This document shows positions 56,373-64,000 of a stretch of DNA of 64,000 bases, piece after piece. This stretch comes from Paraliobacillus ryukyuensis. GTDB taxonomy: Bacteria > Bacillota > Bacilli > Bacillales > Amphibacillaceae. Below the pieces are notes generated by a model, which did not search any database, was not told the origin of the DNA, and saw only the letters and a program-made list of their open reading frames with translations. Where the stretch lies: contig NZ_QNRI01000010.1 of NCBI RefSeq assembly GCF_003315295.1, forward strand, positions 1 to 64,000. The letters run 5' to 3'. The position numbers were made by a program, and so were the translations under genes. Position 1 is the stretch's first letter; every line of letters begins with the position of its first letter.

Positions 56373-56665
56373 GATAAACCCTCACTCATTTATTTAAATT
56401 AATAAACATTAATACCGTTACTATACTACCGACAAAAGTGCCATCTATCAAGTTTAACATCGCTTTTTATGTGTCGTCTACACTACTTTTTAAATTTTTT
56501 TCAGTAAAAGTTTGCTTTATCCTCATTAACTTGTTATAATGAATTTAGCTATTTTGTTCGACAAAACACCTTCAAGTTAATTGCAACGTGAAAGTTTTCG
56601 TTTTGAAGCATGAGCAAGAATAGTAATACATTGTGTGGATCGACCACACTAGGAGGAAAAGTAAT
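56373..56665. other. Gap holding the cold-shock gene leader
   Basis: About 290 bases. The right part is the promoter and 119-base untranslated leader of the cold-shock gene, consistent with the long leaders of csp mRNAs. The left part, next to rlmN, is AT-rich without clear features. Confidence 0.6.
56512..56540 (+). promoter_or_regulatory. SigmaA promoter of the cold-shock gene
   Basis: TTGCTT and TATAAT are separated by exactly 17 bases. The resulting leader is about 119 bases and could fold for cold-responsive translation as in cspB. Confidence 0.7.
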
Positions 56666-56866
56666 ATGGCACAAGGTACAGTTAAATGGTTCAATGCAGA
56701 CAAAGGGTTTGGATTTATTGAAGTAGAAGGACAAGACGATGTATTCGTACACTTCTCTGCTATCCAAGGCGAAGGCTTTAAAACACTTGAAGAAGGTCAA
56801 AGCGTAACATTCGATATCGAAGAAGGTAACCGCGGACCACAAGCTGCTAACGTTGAAAAAAACTAA
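56666..56866 (+). CDS. Cold-shock protein, CspA family
   Basis: A 66-residue OB-fold RNA chaperone. RNP1 [10 protein letters not shown] and RNP2 VFVHFSAIQ are present and the protein begins [14 protein letters not shown]. The ATG at 56666 has AGGAGG ten bases upstream; the longer frame is leader. It resembles CspB/CspD of B. subtilis, but the exact orthologue cannot be fixed. A bidirectional terminator follows. Confidence 0.95.
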   Translation: MAQGTVKWFNADKGFGFIEVEGQDDVFVHFSAIQGEGFKTLEEGQSVTFDIEEGNRGPQAANVEKN

Positions 56867-56881
56867 TAACAGCTAGTAATA

Positions 56882-56918
56882 AAAAAATGAACCAGATAAT
56901 CTGGTTCATTTTTTTTTA
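56882..56918. terminator. Bidirectional terminator
   Basis: AATGAACCAGA and TCTGGTTCATT pair across TAA, with nine T residues on the plus strand and seven on the minus strand. It serves both the csp gene and the convergent acyltransferase gene. Confidence 0.9.
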
Positions 56919-57989
56919 TGTTTTTTTCGAATGCTGCCAATGTGCACCTTCATCCATATGTGCAAAAGCAATGTCAGTATCAACTTGACCAGTCACTTTG
57001 TCTTGCATTAATTGCTGTCCTTTTTGTAATTTGTCAAAATCAATTATGGTTGGCACTTGATTATTGCCTAAAGCAATCCACAACTTCTTTTCATTTGGGA
57101 AATAAGCCGTCGTGTGGATAGTTCCAGCCCAGTTTTTATACTCCTTAGAAAAAATATTATTCTCTTCATTATTTAATAAACGGAATGCTTCTTCCGCATT
57201 AGCTAATCTATTTGATTGAGCCGCAAGGAGTTGTTCTCTCCTAATTGAATCCACTAAGTAATGACGGTTTTCATCCTTTTGCATCACAAAATGATTGGTA
57301 CAGTAGGATGCTGCTCGAACAGTCACGTCTCTAGGTGAAGCTTCAACAACATAACTTTCGCCAGACCGATCATAAATAATATAGCTAAACGAATGGCGAT
57401 GAGGGATGTTTTTTAATAATTGTATAGCCTCTCTCACGTTCGCACATGTCTCAAGTACGAAACGGCCAATCATCCCACAAATAAATCCTTCAGCTGGACG
57501 TTTACGGTGCATAAAATTATAACCCATCACCAGCCCTTTTTCATTCATGCCACCAGACCGTCCTGTAATACGTTGTGTCGCTCCAAATGTTGTATAGCCA
57601 CCATCACTTGGCTGATAAAAGACAAACCTTCCATCATAAGTCTTTGGATGATAGTCATAGTTACGAATAAAATAATTTTCTCCAGTTAAAATAGAGCATC
57701 CTGACTTTACATAGTCCAACCGATAGCCACCAAATTCTTGTAGAGTTTGGGACATATCCCATTCTAAACCATCTTTCAGACCTTCCAACTCCTGCCATAG
57801 CTGCGGTGCAATTTCTTCAATTGCTTCTTTTGTTTCTTGCACGCTTATCGTAAAACGTGGTTTACGTGTCTTCCATTGTTTTAAGCGATTTCTTACATAT
57901 GGTCCATTTTTTAATTCCAGACCTTGATTGTGCCCAAAGGCATAATGATTTCCTCGAAATTCAATCAAGTCAGCATAAATTGCTTTCAT
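56916..57989 (-). CDS. C45 family peptidase / penicillin-acyltransferase-like hydrolase
   Basis: A 357-residue Ntn-hydrolase of the acyl-CoA:6-aminopenicillanic-acid acyltransferase type. The likely N-terminal nucleophile is the Cys in KSGCSILTG near residue 97, which autocleavage would expose. Typical motifs follow: RNYDYHPKTYDGR, FGATQRITGRSGGMNEKGL, and SYIIYDRSGESYVVEASP near 210. In Bacillus these enzymes probably hydrolyse N-acyl amides; the substrate is unknown. GAAGGG precedes the ATG. Confidence 0.8.
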   Translation of the reverse strand: MKAIYADLIEFRGNHYAFGHNQGLELKNGPYVRNRLKQWKTRKPRFTISVQETKEAIEEIAPQLWQELEGLKDGLEWDMSQTLQEFGGYRLDYVKSGCSILTGENYFIRNYDYHPKTYDGRFVFYQPSDGGYTTFGATQRITGRSGGMNEKGLVMGYNFMHRKRPAEGFICGMIGRFVLETCANVREAIQLLKNIPHRHSFSYIIYDRSGESYVVEASPRDVTVRAASYCTNHFVMQKDENRHYLVDSIRREQLLAAQSNRLANAEEAFRLLNNEENNIFSKEYKNWAGTIHTTAYFPNEKKLWIALGNNQVPTIIDFDKLQKGQQLMQDKVTGQVDTDIAFAHMDEGAHWQHSKKT

Positions 57990-58023
57990 AATAACCCTTC
58001 TTTATAACTAAATGATAAAACAA

Positions 58024-58818
58024 CTACTTAGTAGTAGATAAAGGTAACCATTCTAGTACTTTCTGGATATGGTGATCCCAGTAGCCCCATTCATGTGTTC
58101 CTGGATCAAAAGTGGTTTGTACAGCCAATTTGGTAGTGGTGCAAGCCTCTTTAAATGCAAGATTTTCTTGATATAAAAAATCTTCGGTTCCACAAGCTTG
58201 ATAAATATTAGGAACCGCAAATTCTGATTGGTTTAATTGATTAACTAGATGTAATAGATCATGTTCTGTTCCTCTAATATCTTGATCCCCAAATACACGA
58301 TAAAGCACCTCTGCTAACGGATTATTTTTATCCTGACTCTGGACGTGACTTGCAATATCTAACACCCCAGAGAGTGATGCTGCGGCAGCAAAGTGATCTG
58401 GTTTATGTAATGCCCATTTAAGCGCTCCATATCCCCCCATCGAAAGACCTGCAACGAAATTATCTTCCCGCTTATCAGAAAGGGGAAAAAATTGTCGCGC
58501 AACACGTGGAAGTTCTTCCGTTAAAAAAGTCCAATAGTTTCTTCCGTAGGCCATATCTGTATAGAAACTATGATCGCCATCCGGCATTACGACCGCTAAC
58601 CCAAGTTCAGACACATACCTTTCAATTGCGGTACGGCGTGTCCATATCGTATGATCATCACTAAAACCATGTAACAAAAACAAAGTAGGATAGACGGAAC
58701 GATCCCCTGTTTTATTTTGCATCCCTATTTGATTAGATGTTTTTTCAGGTAAAAGTACGGTCATTGATGTACTCATCATTAATGTTTCCGAAAAAAAATC
58801 ACATGTTATTCGTGCCAT
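58024..58818 (-). CDS. Esterase D / FrmB-like alpha/beta hydrolase
   Basis: A 264-residue esterase with LFLLHGFSDDHTIW near residue 47 (oxyanion), nucleophile VAGLSMGGYGALKWAL near 125 and His in PGTHEWGYWDHHIQ near 246. It fits the tributyrin/S-formylglutathione-hydrolase-like family of low-GC Gram-positives (EstA). No signal peptide is present. AAAGGTGATAAGG precedes the ATG. It lies 34 bp after the C45 gene's start region on the same strand, upstream of it, so the two may be cotranscribed. Confidence 0.82.
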   Translation of the reverse strand: MARITCDFFSETLMMSTSMTVLLPEKTSNQIGMQNKTGDRSVYPTLFLLHGFSDDHTIWTRRTAIERYVSELGLAVVMPDGDHSFYTDMAYGRNYWTFLTEELPRVARQFFPLSDKREDNFVAGLSMGGYGALKWALHKPDHFAAAASLSGVLDIASHVQSQDKNNPLAEVLYRVFGDQDIRGTEHDLLHLVNQLNQSEFAVPNIYQACGTEDFLYQENLAFKEACTTTKLAVQTTFDPGTHEWGYWDHHIQKVLEWLPLSTTK

Positions 58819-58896
58819 TTCCTTATCACCTTTCCTCTTGAGTAATTTTCAATGCTATTTAGTTAGTATATTCCCTAAATTATCTTGATATCTACA

Positions 58897-60369
58897 TCAC
58901 GCTTTACTATCTAATAATTTTTTAAGTGACTTTTTTGTCTTCCTTGAGGTTAAGATATATAGTAAGTCTCCTGAATGAATATACGTATCACCACTAGGAG
59001 TAATTAATTGTCCATCACGAATAATTCCATTAACTAATGTATCATCCGGAAAAGGAATATCATTTAACGTCTTGCCAATCACCCCATGGTCCGAATCAAT
59101 TTGATATTCGACCATTTCCGCATTTGCTTTTCCTAGAGAGATTAATTCTAGCGTATGCATTGGTGGTGTTTTTTTCGGACCAAAAAGTGCTAATTTTTTT
59201 GCTAACACAGGTATGGTCGTGCCTTGTATTAAACAACTTGTTAAGACCACAAAGAAGACAACATTAAAAATTTGTTGACTACCAGTTACATCAGCAAGTA
59301 ATGGAAACGTTGCTAACACAATTGGTACAGCACCTTTCAGCCCTGCCCAAGAAAGAAATAGCAACTCTTTAGCTTTAAATTTCATTTTAAACGTACTAAT
59401 AAACACTGCTACTGGGCGAGCTATTGCTATTAAAACAACAGAAACTGCTAAACCTTGCAGGATAATTTCCCAAGTGAATAGATCAGATGGAAAAACTAAT
59501 AACCCTAAAATAACAAACATCAAAATTTGCATCATCCACGCAAAACCTTCGGAAAAACGAAAGACAGAATAGCGATACGCGATATCTGCATTACCTATTA
59601 TAATTGCTAGAATATAAACTGCTAATAGTCCACTACCATTTAATGATGCTGTTATGCCATAGGTTAATAATGCAAAAGCGATGGCAAATAAAGGATAAAG
59701 TCCGCTGGAATCTAAATTAATTCGATTAAGAGCAGCCACTGTAAGTTTTCCAAAAAGATAGCCAAACAATAGCCCTAAACCCATCTGAAGAAAGAAAGTC
59801 AAAACAAGCAACAGGGCGTTAGTAGCTGGATTTGTAATCCATTCAATCATGGATACAGTTAAAAATACTGCCATCGGATCATTTGAACCAGACTCCGCTT
59901 CTAATGTTGCACCAATTCTTTTTTGAATCGGTTGATCTTTTAATACTGCAAATACTGCAGCCGCATCGGTAGAGCCTACAATCGCTCCAAATAATAATGC
60001 AAGTTCCCAATCAATCGCTAATATGTACTTGGCAGCTACAGCAACCAACAATGTCGTAATGAAGACACCTAAAGTTGCAAGCGATAAGGCAGGCTTAATG
60101 ATTGGACGTAAAGTGGGCCAATCCGTTTGAAGCCCACCTTCAAACAAGATAATAATTAAAGCGAACACCCCAATAATTTGTGCCATCCAGGCATTATTAA
60201 AGTATACTATTCCTAATGCATCACTCCCAATCAGCATTCCTATACCAATAAACAGGACTAAAGCGGGGACGCCCAATCGCGCAGAAAATTTGGTCGTGAT
60301 GACACCTGAAATGAACAATATTGCAATGAATAATACTACATAATGTGTTTGTGTAATCTCAGAGAACAT
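58897..60369 (-). CDS. Potassium/proton antiporter (CPA1 family, RCK_C domain)
   Basis: A 490-residue CPA1-type antiporter with about twelve membrane segments in residues 8-390, the family motif GSTDAAAVFAVLKD (near 132) with the ion-binding Asp, and AESGSNDPMAVFL near 158. Residues about 405-490 form an RCK_C (TrkA_C) domain, ending LLYILTSRKTKKSLKKLL, that may bind nucleotide or c-di-AMP. It matches the CvrA/NhaP2 class that exports K+. Potassium import by the ktr subunit and cbpB c-di-AMP sensing are encoded elsewhere in the window. Confidence 0.88.
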   Translation of the reverse strand: MFSEITQTHYVVLFIAILFISGVITTKFSARLGVPALVLFIGIGMLIGSDALGIVYFNNAWMAQIIGVFALIIILFEGGLQTDWPTLRPIIKPALSLATLGVFITTLLVAVAAKYILAIDWELALLFGAIVGSTDAAAVFAVLKDQPIQKRIGATLEAESGSNDPMAVFLTVSMIEWITNPATNALLLVLTFFLQMGLGLLFGYLFGKLTVAALNRINLDSSGLYPLFAIAFALLTYGITASLNGSGLLAVYILAIIIGNADIAYRYSVFRFSEGFAWMMQILMFVILGLLVFPSDLFTWEIILQGLAVSVVLIAIARPVAVFISTFKMKFKAKELLFLSWAGLKGAVPIVLATFPLLADVTGSQQIFNVVFFVVLTSCLIQGTTIPVLAKKLALFGPKKTPPMHTLELISLGKANAEMVEYQIDSDHGVIGKTLNDIPFPDDTLVNGIIRDGQLITPSGDTYIHSGDLLYILTSRKTKKSLKKLLDSKA

Positions 60370-60528
60370 ATATTCCTTCCTTTTTTGCTGAGCATCTGTA
60401 TGTATTTATATCTACCCGTTATGAAACCTTTCTACTTCAACAATATTAGTATTCGTTTATTTTACCGTAAAAATAAACGCAGTTAAACTTATATGCATAT
60501 TAGGATTTCTATTATTAGTTTAAAATAG

Positions 60529-60567
60529 AAAAGGGGCCACTAATCTAAGTTAGTGGCCTCTTTTTGA
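60529..60567. terminator. Bidirectional terminator
   Basis: AAAAGGGGCCACTAA and TTAGTGGCCTCTTTTT form a strong stem with T runs on both strands, just after the tiny membrane peptide gene. Confidence 0.85.
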
Positions 60568-60572
60568 TAGTC

Positions 60573-60668
60573 TTACAAAAATGCAATTAACAAAGCAAGA
60601 ACGATAATGATTGGCGTGAAAATGAAGAACCAGAAAAATAGTAAAAGAAGCGCTGCAATAATACTCAT
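60573..60668 (-). CDS. 31-residue hydrophobic membrane peptide
   Basis: A frame beginning MSIIAALLLLFFWFFIFTPI with AGGAGGGG upstream and a strong terminator six bases after its stop. Nearly every residue is hydrophobic, so it would be a single membrane helix. It resembles short stress or type I toxin-like peptides in composition, but no antisense RNA was seen. It is upstream of the antiporter on the same strand, though the terminator separates them. Confidence 0.55.
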   Translation of the reverse strand: MSIIAALLLLFFWFFIFTPIIIVLALLIAFL

Positions 60669-60910
60669 CTTAACCCCTCCTGATAAATTCGTTTTGTGCG
60701 GCCTCACATTAATAATCTATGTACACGGAAAGATTAAGTATAGACAAATATAGTTAATTATTAAAAAATAGTATAACCATCATAGTTTTATGATGAGTCA
60801 GTAACTTTAAACTAAATAAAACACACATTTTGCTTTTACTAGACTACTACACTTACTACATCTCCGAGATAGCATATCTATAGTAGTAAATACTCTAGAA
60901 AGAAGGTGTT

Positions 60911-61426
60911 ATGTTGAAAACTGGAAAGTTGTATTTTGAAACTTCAGAAGACGGGAAACTAAAACAAATAAAAAGACCAAGAACAGCTAATACAGACACA
61001 ACATTAATAAGTAACGATAAGGAACTACCGATTTTTTTAGAAAAATTGCGCCATGAATGGGATAAACGCGCTATTAAAACAGATCAATTAGACAAATTAG
61101 AGGCTTTTACAGCTACATTAAAACACCCTGAAGTGCAAAAAACCATTATAAAAATCATAGAAAAAGTGAAATCACTTTTAACTAGTGATAAAGTGAAAGG
61201 AGCGTTAACAAAAATGAGTTCCTCCAATTTCAGCGACTTATTAAAAAAGTTAACTAGTAATGAAGACGCAAGTAAATTAATGGATCAAGTTATGCGTGAT
61301 CCAAAATTATCAAAAGATGCAATGGAAATGATGAAAGATGTGCTGAATGATAAAGAGAAGTTTCATTCATTAACGGAAATGATGTCATCGATGATGAATA
61401 ATGACAATGATAAAGATAAAGAATAA
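60911..61426 (+). CDS. Hypothetical helical protein
   Basis: A 171-residue soluble protein, highly charged and helical, with no recognised family. Residues about 40-90 are Lys/Glu/Leu-rich helices; about 100-165 contain three similar helical segments rich in Met (MDQVMRDPKLSKDAMEMM; LTEMMSSMMN). AGAAGG precedes the ATG; a TTG directly after it is an alternative. It has no cotranscribed neighbour. Confidence 0.65.
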   Translation: MLKTGKLYFETSEDGKLKQIKRPRTANTDTTLISNDKELPIFLEKLRHEWDKRAIKTDQLDKLEAFTATLKHPEVQKTIIKIIEKVKSLLTSDKVKGALTKMSSSNFSDLLKKLTSNEDASKLMDQVMRDPKLSKDAMEMMKDVLNDKEKFHSLTEMMSSMMNNDNDKDKE

Positions 61427-61598
61427 AACGTAATGTTTATGTTAAAAACAAGCATATGAGTCTTTTTTTGTGTGCATCTATTGTATAATTGTAATAGATT
61501 TCTATAATAGAAGGAGTAGTGTATTTTAAACGCAGTACTTCCTTCTTCTACCTATATTAATTAAAATTGTGAATTGAAAATACATAAGGAGTTTTTAG

Positions 61599-62453
61599 AT
61601 GAAATTAATTGCGACAGATTTAGATGGAACGTTGTTGAACCAAAACGGGAAAATAAGCCAAGGAAATGCAACAGCTCTAAAAAGAGCAATTGGTCAAGGT
61701 GTGGAAGTAATCGTAGCTACTGGACGTTCATTTTCTGCTGCTAAAAAACCGCTACAAGATGTTGGACTAGTACTTCCAATCATTTGCTTAAATGGAGCAA
61801 ATTTTTACTCAACCGAAGGAAAGTTATTGAATAGTATTCCCCTTTCCAGATCTGTTGTGCATAACATTGTCAGTGATAGTCAAAGGATTAATGCTTATTT
61901 CGAGCTCTATACAAACAAAGGAATTTATTCACCGGATCGAACACAGTTTATGGACGTACTTGTGAACATTATGCTATCGGCTAATCCGTCTTTATCTCGA
62001 GAAGAAGTAGAACATATTGCAAAACAACGTTTTCAAGAAGAAGATTTTAACGTATTAAAAGAATTCGATACATTAATTGATAATAGTACAATTGAGATCT
62101 ATAAAATACTAGCTTTCTCCCTGGAAGCAAATACATTAGATACACTTAAACAAAATCATACGAATAAAGAAAATGTGGTAGTAACTTCTTCTGGTTATGA
62201 TAATGCTGAATTTAACCATCCAGATGCTCAAAAAGGGACTGCTTTATCTCAATATGCGGAAGAAAGAGGAATCAATCTAGCAGATGTTATGGCAGTAGGT
62301 GATAACTTCAATGACTTATCAATGCTTAACATTGTTGGGCATAGTGTAGCTATGGGTAATGCAGAGCAAACAATCAAAAATAAGTGTACTTTTACTACAA
62401 CATCAAACAATGAAGATGGTGTTGCCAAAGCAATTGAGCATTTCTTAAATTAA
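61599..62453 (+). CDS. Cof-type HAD phosphatase
   Basis: A 284-residue HAD phosphatase with motif I ATDLDGTLLNQNGK (nucleophile Asp8), motif II VIVATGRSFSAAK, Lys in AQKGTALSQYAEERG and motif IV AVGDNFNDLSML near residue 236. The C2 cap lies at about 82-200. It resembles YxeH/YwpJ phosphatases of B. subtilis, which act on sugar phosphates or PLP/FMN; the substrate here is unknown. AAGGAG precedes the ATG. Confidence 0.9.
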   Translation: MKLIATDLDGTLLNQNGKISQGNATALKRAIGQGVEVIVATGRSFSAAKKPLQDVGLVLPIICLNGANFYSTEGKLLNSIPLSRSVVHNIVSDSQRINAYFELYTNKGIYSPDRTQFMDVLVNIMLSANPSLSREEVEHIAKQRFQEEDFNVLKEFDTLIDNSTIEIYKILAFSLEANTLDTLKQNHTNKENVVVTSSGYDNAEFNHPDAQKGTALSQYAEERGINLADVMAVGDNFNDLSMLNIVGHSVAMGNAEQTIKNKCTFTTTSNNEDGVAKAIEHFLN

Positions 62454-62528
62454 CAAGCAACAATGTAATAATTAGTGGTGCAAGGTATGTTCACCTATTT
62501 TACTATGCAGAGATAAAGACTTTGTAAA

Positions 62529-62738
62529 TTATAGTTCTTTATTTTTTGATTTTTCTCTTGAATATAAGTATATATTGAACAAGATACCTAAAATACTAAT
62601 AGAGCCAGATATAATAAAAATCCAATCAGCTGTTTTTTCCCATGCAATAACAGAAGTTACAAGCATACCTATTATTATAATATAGGAAGCAGCAATGATT
62701 ACATTAATAAGTTTGTTATTGATATGTTTAATATTCAT
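62529..62738 (-). CDS. Small two-helix membrane protein
   Basis: A 69-residue protein with two hydrophobic segments (about 8-30 and 36-58) and a basic C-terminus (SREKSKNKEL). AAAGGAGA precedes the ATG at good spacing. No family was recognised. It is convergent with the HAD gene. Confidence 0.6.
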   Translation of the reverse strand: MNIKHINNKLINVIIAASYIIIIGMLVTSVIAWEKTADWIFIISGSISILGILFNIYLYSREKSKNKEL

Positions 62739-63158
62739 AATGGTCTCCTTTAAATAATATTGTGTAAGGTAAGCCTACTGTGATTATAACACATCCTTTT
62801 TAACACGATATAAATATATGGTATAAAAGGGCTGGGACAAAACAGTAAATGAACAGGAAAAATCCGAACATTAACGTGTGAAAATATAACGCTTTGGCAA
62901 AATACTTCGCTTTCCACGGGAACAGCCTCGGGCCCACAGGAGGGGGGTCAGTTAGACGTTGTCACAGGACGTGACGGTTTTCGTCTAACTTCTAGCCACT
63001 TCACCCAGTGGATCTTCGGCTTGTGGGGCTGCGATTACTCACCCCATCGAAAACATTTGCTTTTCCAGCAGGAGTCTACGTATTTTACCTACGCTTCGTT
63101 CACATTGTTCGGATTCGACTTCTTCTAATTTTGTTTTGTCCCGCACTCTTTTAAATTC
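62739..63158. other. Gap filled mainly by a repeat element
   Basis: About 420 bases without a supported gene. Most of it is the repeat with terminal inverted repeats; the rest is AT-rich upstream sequence of the small membrane protein gene. Confidence 0.7.
62825..63153 (+). repeat. 330-bp repeat with terminal inverted repeats and inner hairpins
   Basis: The left end GGGCTGGGACAAAAC with ATCCGAACA about 20 bases on, and the right end reversed, GTGCGGGACAAAAC with ATCCGAACA about 20 bases on, form imperfect terminal inverted repeats of roughly 45 bp. Inside, GTTAGACG pairs with CGTCTAAC around GTCAC/GTGAC. The centre is GC-richer than its surroundings. Part of it recurs inverted at 9.1-9.35 kb. 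Such interspersed repeats are common in Bacillaceae genomes (from memory). It ends just after the PTS gene stop. Confidence 0.75.

Positions 63159-64000
<842 letters not shown>

Overview
The window is a low-GC, spore-forming Bacillaceae chromosome (by eye an Oceanobacillus, Virgibacillus or Gracilibacillus type; the genus is not proven). The evidence is the SpoVA proteins, a Spo0E-family phosphatase, a T-box ilv-leu operon in Bacillus subtilis order, CodY-like boxes, strong AGGAGG ribosome sites, frequent TTG/GTG starts, and many Bacillus-specific small families (YkuS, YkyB, YjzC, YvrJ, FbpB, DUF1659, DUF2922, DUF5392). No rRNA, tRNA, CRISPR array, prophage or intact insertion sequence was seen.

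Layout. 0-6 kb: the acetylase branch of lysine/diaminopimelate synthesis (dapH, dapL, patA) with ykuS, the c-di-AMP sensor cbpB/darB, ykyB, and small FbpB-like and Spo0E-like genes. 6-9 kb: a zinc-ribbon membrane protein paired with a membrane-anchored trypsin-like protease. 9-9.5 kb: decayed repeats. 9.5-12 kb: a short sporulation operon (YhcN/YlaJ-like lipoprotein, spoVAC, spoVAD, spoVAE). 12-16 kb: an MDR dehydrogenase, a cytosolic amidase, a Ktr-type potassium channel subunit and a DUF6884 protein. 16.3-25 kb: promoter, CodY-like boxes and a T-box (specifier read as ATC, isoleucine) ahead of ilvB-ilvN-ilvC-leuA-leuB-leuC-leuD. 25.5-30 kb: an AapJQMP-type general amino-acid ABC transporter with its own CodY-like box. 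30-35.3 kb: a lactonase and a GntR-ABC ATPase-permease-ECF sigma operon with a promoter overlapped by an inverted-repeat operator. 35-39 kb: an MhqD-like hydrolase, a PrmA-like methyltransferase, a formate/nitrite transporter, and a DUF5392 gene behind a yybP-ykoY (manganese) riboswitch. 39-45 kb: a NERD protein, a 20-bp tandem repeat, an arginine-type ABC transporter with an ARG-box-like promoter, an M20 amidohydrolase and a DnaQ-like exonuclease. 45-50 kb: iolS, a YebC protein, a type II NADH dehydrogenase, a HAD phosphatase and a microprotein cluster. 50-57 kb: metA (acetyl type by Glu111), a UbiA prenyltransferase, an SsuABC/ThiYZX-like ABC transporter, an 88-bp MITE-like element, rlmN and a cold-shock gene. 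57-64 kb: a C45 acyltransferase, an esterase, a K+/H+ antiporter, a HAD phosphatase, a 330-bp repeat with terminal inverted repeats, and the C-terminal part of a PTS IIBCA permease running off the window.

How the parts fit. DapH, PatA and DapL are three consecutive steps of one pathway. The branched-chain operon is read out twice, by CodY (GTP/branched-chain amino acids) and by uncharged tRNA at the T-box; the Aap transporter probably shares the CodY input. The best lead for something undescribed is the manganese riboswitch controlling a DUF5392 membrane protein. The mobile and repeat fraction consists only of remnants and short elements, at about 9.1, 38.4, 40.3, 55.1 and 62.8 kb.
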